From Lachnospiraceae bacterium (GTDB lineage: Bacteria; Bacillota; Clostridia; Lachnospirales; Lachnospiraceae), in assembly GCA_017518185.1 (NCBI GenBank), contig JAFWWB010000049.1, forward strand, positions 1 through 64,000: a DNA stretch of 64,000 bases, given 5' to 3'. Positions 61,005 to 64,000 of this stretch are shown in pieces; within the stretch, counting starts at the first letter, position 1, and each line of letters opens with the position of its first letter. The translations under genes and the position numbers were made by a program. The notes under the pieces were generated by a model. That model ran no database searches. It was not told the DNA's origin and saw only the letters and a program-made list of their open reading frames with translations.

Positions 61005-62466
61005 AATGTATCACCATCCTGCCCTCCACCTTTGCATTCTGGTGCTGTCCCTTCTGCAGGCTCTCTTCGAGGATCTGCGCACAGGAAGTTGCTATCTCTC
61101 TCCGGGGATGATCCTTCTCCACTTCATCATAGTCAAGGTCGAAAGAATCCTTAAGATCCTTGTAGCTGAAATCCTGAAGACCCACAGTGTAGACCCGGTC
61201 ATCCTCCACCGGCTCACCTTCAAATTCGATCCTTAACAGGGAGTGTGTCTTCTGATCATATTCAAAAGACAGCCCGCGGGAAACCTGGTAGAACTCGGTG
61301 TGCTCTCCCGCAAGGGCCTCATCCCTGAGCATACGCAGCAGCGCATGTTTCAGCTGCGCTCCGGTCAGATGTAGCATATGCGCCGAATCATCGAAAGGGA
61401 AGCACTCATCGAAACCGCCCTTGGTCACGACAGGCCCGAACTCCTGTACACGTATGGATCCTGAGGACAGAAGAAAGATGTCCACACCCAGGGAATCCTT
61501 TAAAATGTCCGCAAAGAGATCTCCAATCTCCGTCTCTTCTATATGTGAAGGGGCGGTGAGCTTTCTCACCAGCTTGGTTATGATGCGCCCGTACTTCTCA
61601 TCCGTGGTATCCTTGTATCCGCGTATGACGTCTTCTATGGCCTCATCCCTGGGGCAGGTCTTATCGTTTATCGGAACGGGTGTCCAGGTATAGCTGTCTA
61701 TGCAGTTATTGTCAGTGTCGATCGTTATGTCGAAGCGGCCTATCTCATCCGTGCCGGTCCCGGCCTGCACGATGGGAACACCGTTCACTACGATGGGCTC
61801 CTCCAGAAAGTCATGGGAGTGGCCGCCTATTATCACATCCACTCCCCATGCCGGATCCAGCATGGCCGCCAGCTTCTTATCCTCCTCAAGGCCTATATGT
61901 GTGAGCAGTACAGTAAAGTCCACATCCGCTGCATTATAGGCATTACAGATCTTTCCGACCTCCCCCACAGCGTCCTCAAGGGTAACGAAGGTGCCCACCA
62001 TCTTGTCCTTTTTGCATTTCATCAGCGTTATCTCGGTCATAACGCCGATGAAGAGTATCTTCATGCCGTCGATCTCTATGATGCGGCAGGGATCGAACAG
62101 CCTTGTGTGATTGGTCTTCAAATACAGGTTCGCATTTATGATGGGAAATTCAGCGCACTTTTCCAGGAACAGCAGATGCGTCACACCGTAATCCACTTCA
62201 TGATTGCCGAGGGTTACGATATCCGGTCCCAGCATGTTCATGATCTGTATCGTGGAGATGCCGTGGAACTCGGAATCGATGACAGAGCCGCAGAACATGT
62301 CGCCGGCAATGGCGTAGATCACGTTCTTCTCCTCCTGCCGCACCTTGTTTATATAGCCGGAAAGCAGTGAAACGCCTCCCACCAGCTCATCGTCCACCTG
62401 CTCCGCAAGAAAATCTCCGTGCATGTCATTTGAATGGAGCAATGTCAGTTTCTTAAGATTTTTCAT
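61003..62466 (-). CDS. 5'-nucleotidase/UshA-type metallophosphatase
   Basis: This 487-residue protein has the metallophosphatase motifs LLHSNDMHGD, GDMFCGSVID, TLGNHEVDYG and GGHSHDF (two-metal site), and a C-terminal 5'_nucleotid_C domain (about 300-480; SSGSIRVQEFGPV, FPFDDSAHMLHLTG). Relatives release phosphate from nucleotides. Unlike most family members it has no signal peptide, so it is probably cytoplasmic. It has its own promoter. Confidence 0.92.
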   Translation of the reverse strand: MKNLKKLTLLHSNDMHGDFLAEQVDDELVGGVSLLSGYINKVRQEEKNVIYAIAGDMFCGSVIDSEFHGISTIQIMNMLGPDIVTLGNHEVDYGVTHLLFLEKCAEFPIINANLYLKTNHTRLFDPCRIIEIDGMKILFIGVMTEITLMKCKKDKMVGTFVTLEDAVGEVGKICNAYNAADVDFTVLLTHIGLEEDKKLAAMLDPAWGVDVIIGGHSHDFLEEPIVVNGVPIVQAGTGTDEIGRFDITIDTDNNCIDSYTWTPVPINDKTCPRDEAIEDVIRGYKDTTDEKYGRIITKLVRKLTAPSHIEETEIGDLFADILKDSLGVDIFLLSSGSIRVQEFGPVVTKGGFDECFPFDDSAHMLHLTGAQLKHALLRMLRDEALAGEHTEFYQVSRGLSFEYDQKTHSLLRIEFEGEPVEDDRVYTVGLQDFSYKDLKDSFDLDYDEVEKDHPRREIATSCAQILEESLQKGQHQNAKVEGRMVIH

Positions 62467-62526
62467 GCTGTACCTTTTCCTCGCTGATTTTTTCGCGCTG
62501 CTCTGCTATACAGAAATACCGGGTGA

Positions 62527-62555
62527 ATAATATCACAGAAGGGATGTTATTACAA
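62527..62555 (-). promoter_or_regulatory. Promoter of the nucleotidase gene
   Basis: TTGTAA (62550-62555), 17 nt, TATTAT (62527-62532) on the minus strand, about 60 bases before the ATG. Confidence 0.6.
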
Positions 62556-62593
62556 CACGAAGTATCACCCAACAGGGAAATCTTACCCAACAC

Positions 62594-62627
62594 AAAACCG
62601 CCCCCGGTTTCCCGGAGGCGGCCTGTG
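62594..62627 (-). terminator. Terminator of brnTA (left 33-bp repeat)
   Basis: CCGCCCCCGG/CCGGAGGCGG stem (62598-62607 with 62612-62621, one mismatch), followed on the minus strand by TTTTG. It is nearly identical to the terminator at 63280-63312. Confidence 0.8.
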
Positions 62628-62629
62628 GT

Positions 62630-62911
62630 TTATACACAACGTCTCAACAGATTAGTATCGTTTATAGCAAGATCCAACAGCCTGCTGAGGATCTGCGCAC
62701 AGTTACCTCCCACAGCCCTTATCTTTGCCATATTTTCAGAAGATATGCGTACCGGGACACTATCCATGCGATGAAACTGTTTTAACATCTCATCTGTCAT
62801 CTCCGGACAGTCCTCGTCAAAAAACATGGGAAGGGTTTCCGCCCTTTCTATCTCTCTTATCTCCTCTTCACTGAGTGTAGGAGAAACACTATTCATCGTA
62901 ACTATCGCCAT
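62630..62911 (-). CDS. brnA: BrnA-like antitoxin
   Basis: This 93-residue protein follows the BrnT toxin gene, as antitoxin genes in BrnT/BrnA modules do. An acidic N-terminal half (FFDEDCPEMTDEMLKQFHRM) leads to a ribbon-helix-helix-like end (VPVRISSENMAKIRAVGG). The start at 62911 is chosen because GGAGG lies seven bases upstream, whereas the ATG two codons earlier is one base from that site. It overlaps the toxin by 23 bases. It should neutralise BrnT and repress the promoter. Confidence 0.85.
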   Translation of the reverse strand: MAIVTMNSVSPTLSEEEIREIERAETLPMFFDEDCPEMTDEMLKQFHRMDSVPVRISSENMAKIRAVGGNCAQILSRLLDLAINDTNLLRRCV

Positions 62912-63203
62912 ATTCATACCTCCGCTTTTCCCTAACCGTGGCCGGCCTGGCCGATATTATCCTGACTCTGTCTTCCGTTTTAAATGCACACACCACAAAA
63001 AGAACTTTTCCCACCTTCCCCAGTATATTATACCTTTCTTCACTGACATGTTCTTCATCAAGTCTTATAAGCTTATTGTCATCTGCAAATACTTTTATCG
63101 CAGTTTCAAAACGAATACCATGCTTTTCAAAATTTCTTGCAGCTTTCTCATCGTCCCATTCAAAACTGACATTTTCATAATCAAATTCAAAGAATGCGTA
63201 CAT
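62889..63203 (-). CDS. brnT: BrnT-family toxin
   Basis: This 104-residue ribonuclease-like toxin of a type II toxin-antitoxin module shows the family pattern FEWDDEKAARNFEKHGIRFE, a central LDEEHVSEERYNILGKV, and the late RVRIISARPATVREKRRYE with the catalytic-type Arg/Tyr. It should cut RNA and stop growth when free of BrnA. It is the first gene of the operon, under a TTGACA-N17-TAGAAT promoter. Confidence 0.93.
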   Translation of the reverse strand: MYAFFEFDYENVSFEWDDEKAARNFEKHGIRFETAIKVFADDNKLIRLDEEHVSEERYNILGKVGKVLFVVCAFKTEDRVRIISARPATVREKRRYEYGDSYDE

Positions 63204-63245
63204 TTCCTACCTCAAACATTCCGGTCGTTCCATTCTTTTTCTATA

Positions 63246-63274
63246 ATTCTATTCTCTTTACATCATAATGTCAA
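63246..63274 (-). promoter_or_regulatory. Promoter of brnTA
   Basis: TTGACA (63269-63274), 17 nt, TAGAAT (63246-63251) on the minus strand, 43 bases before the toxin ATG. BrnA autorepression is expected from the family. Confidence 0.75.
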
Positions 63275-63279
63275 ACGAA

Positions 63280-63312
63280 AAACCGCCCCCGGTTTCCCGG
63301 GGGCGGCCTGTG
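63280..63312 (-). terminator. Terminator of the right-edge surface-protein gene (right 33-bp repeat)
   Basis: A perfect 10-bp stem CCGCCCCCGG/CCGGGGGCGG (63283-63292 with 63297-63306) followed on the minus strand by TTTTTCG. It lies just past the stop codon at 63339 and matches 62595-62627 over 33 bp with one difference. Confidence 0.85.
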
Positions 63313-63338
63313 TTACTTTGTTAGAACTTTTTCAGTTC

Positions 63339-64000
63339 TCATTGCATAGGCTTGCTGTTGATCTTCACCTTCACCTTAGCGGTTCCGCTGTAGGTTCCGG
63401 TACCCTCGATGTAAACAGTCATGGTGCCCTTCTTAAGGTTTGCGCTTGCGTCAACAACCTCGAAGTCGGTGCCGTATGCAAGAGTTCCAACTCCCTTCAG
63501 GTTGACTACGATGTTCTCCCAGTCAGTATCCTCGAGGTAGATCCTCTCGCCCGTGAAGGTCTTGGAAACGTTCACGGTAGCCTTTGCCTTCTTGATGTCG
63601 GTACCCACGGTCACATCCTTGCTGATGCTTCCGGTCAGCACATCCTTCTTTGCGGTCACGGTAACGGTGTAGGTCTCGCCTGCAACAAGCTTATCGGTAA
63701 CTGCTGCGCCGTCCTTGGTGACTGCCACGCTGTAGTTAGCTGCGGGGATCACGTCTCCGTTGCCATCAACGATGGTAACCTTGACGGACTTGCCCTTAAC
63801 GCCTGCTGCTGCAGTCGTTGCGAAGCTCTCTACGCTGCTGAGGTCGAATGCCTTCACCTGGAAAGACTGCTCGACCTTGCCCTTGAAGTTGTTCTTTCCG
63901 CTGATCACTACGGTTGCTCCGCCGACCTTCTTGTTGTTCTTGTAGGTAAGCTTGTAATCTGCGCCTTCGTTAAGCTCAAGATCCTTGTAGGTAACTGCTA
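63339..64000 (-). CDS. Ig-like repeat surface protein, partial
   Basis: The open frame enters from the right edge and encodes about 219 C-terminal residues: a repeat with DYKLTYKNNKKVGGATVVIS, then NFKGK and further beta strands (YSVAVTKDGAA, YTVTVTAKK), ending INSKPMQ. The repeat matches the C-terminal Ig-like repeats of the 2105-residue protein at 23787-30104, so this is a second secreted surface protein of the same type. No anchor is visible at the C-terminus. The start lies beyond 64000. Confidence 0.88.
   Translation of the reverse strand, partial: AVTYKDLELNEGADYKLTYKNNKKVGGATVVISGKNNFKGKVEQSFQVKAFDLSSVESFATTAAAGVKGKSVKVTIVDGNGDVIPAANYSVAVTKDGAAVTDKLVAGETYTVTVTAKKDVLTGSISKDVTVGTDIKKAKATVNVSKTFTGERIYLEDTDWENIVVNLKGVGTLAYGTDFEVVDASANLKKGTMTVYIEGTGTYSGTAKVKVKINSKPMQ

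Noticed and set aside
60146-63274. Shared TTGACATTATG in two promoters as a common regulon
   Set aside because: The shared part is mostly the -35 consensus plus five bases, which is too little for a regulon claim.

Overview
The window looks like chromosome of a motile, anaerobic Gram-positive Clostridia bacterium, most likely of the Lachnospiraceae. Supporting signs are the CdaA-CdaR-GlmM cluster, an mbl gene followed by two flagellar rod genes as in Bacillus, a YvyF/ComFC pair, a SufCBD set without SufA/SufE, a small Cys-rich DUF6472-type protein and near-consensus sigma-A promoters. The genus cannot be resolved from sequence alone. Most core genes lie on the minus strand and are moderately GC-rich. 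Two AT-rich accessory stretches stand out.

Region 1-4240 is accessory DNA at the 3' side of a tRNA-Gln gene. It holds an ORF-less group II intron with more intron-like 3' hairpins beside it, a 5'-truncated ATPase pseudogene bounded by inverted copies of a 15-bp motif, a tRNA-like relic, and a tyrosine integrase with its excisionase.

Region 4406-14924 is a chain of eleven co-directional genes with overlaps or short gaps: flhO, flhP, a FlgJ-like rod-binding protein, recD2, comFC, yvyF, two unknown membrane proteins, cdaA, cdaR and glmM. A sigma-28-like promoter precedes flhO. The chain links flagellar assembly, DNA repair, c-di-AMP synthesis and the first steps of wall precursor synthesis. Upstream are mbl, uvrA, galE, a DUF6472-type protein and a Kv-type potassium channel with two C-terminal RCK_C-like domains. 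An EAL-like/HDOD protein diverges from the channel.

Region 23787-35279 holds a 2105-residue secreted Ig-like/LRR protein, an isolated large serine recombinase and sufCBD. The suf promoter is consensus and carries a perfect palindrome in its spacer. Region 35325-50993 is a dense minus-strand run: glycosyltransferases, a lipoprotein-like protein, citrate synthase, a zinc-ribbon/proline-repeat membrane protein, an acyltransferase, a membrane EAL protein overlapping an orphan solute-binding lipoprotein, an esterase, an aminotransferase with its Lrp regulator, an AIR-synthase-like protein, a VanW protein and a 34-residue membrane peptide.

Region 51034-64000 holds a PfkB-fold protein that lacks its catalytic Asp, an unknown membrane protein, an esterase, tRNA-Ser(GCU) followed by scrambled tRNA-derived repeats, a double-NUDIX protein, an AlbA-type ATPase with a broken tandem copy, small membrane proteins, a membrane-protein/XRE pair, a 5'-nucleotidase-like enzyme, a BrnT/BrnA toxin-antitoxin module between 33-bp direct repeats, and the 3' end of a second Ig-like surface protein. 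No CRISPR array, rRNA or replication origin was seen.
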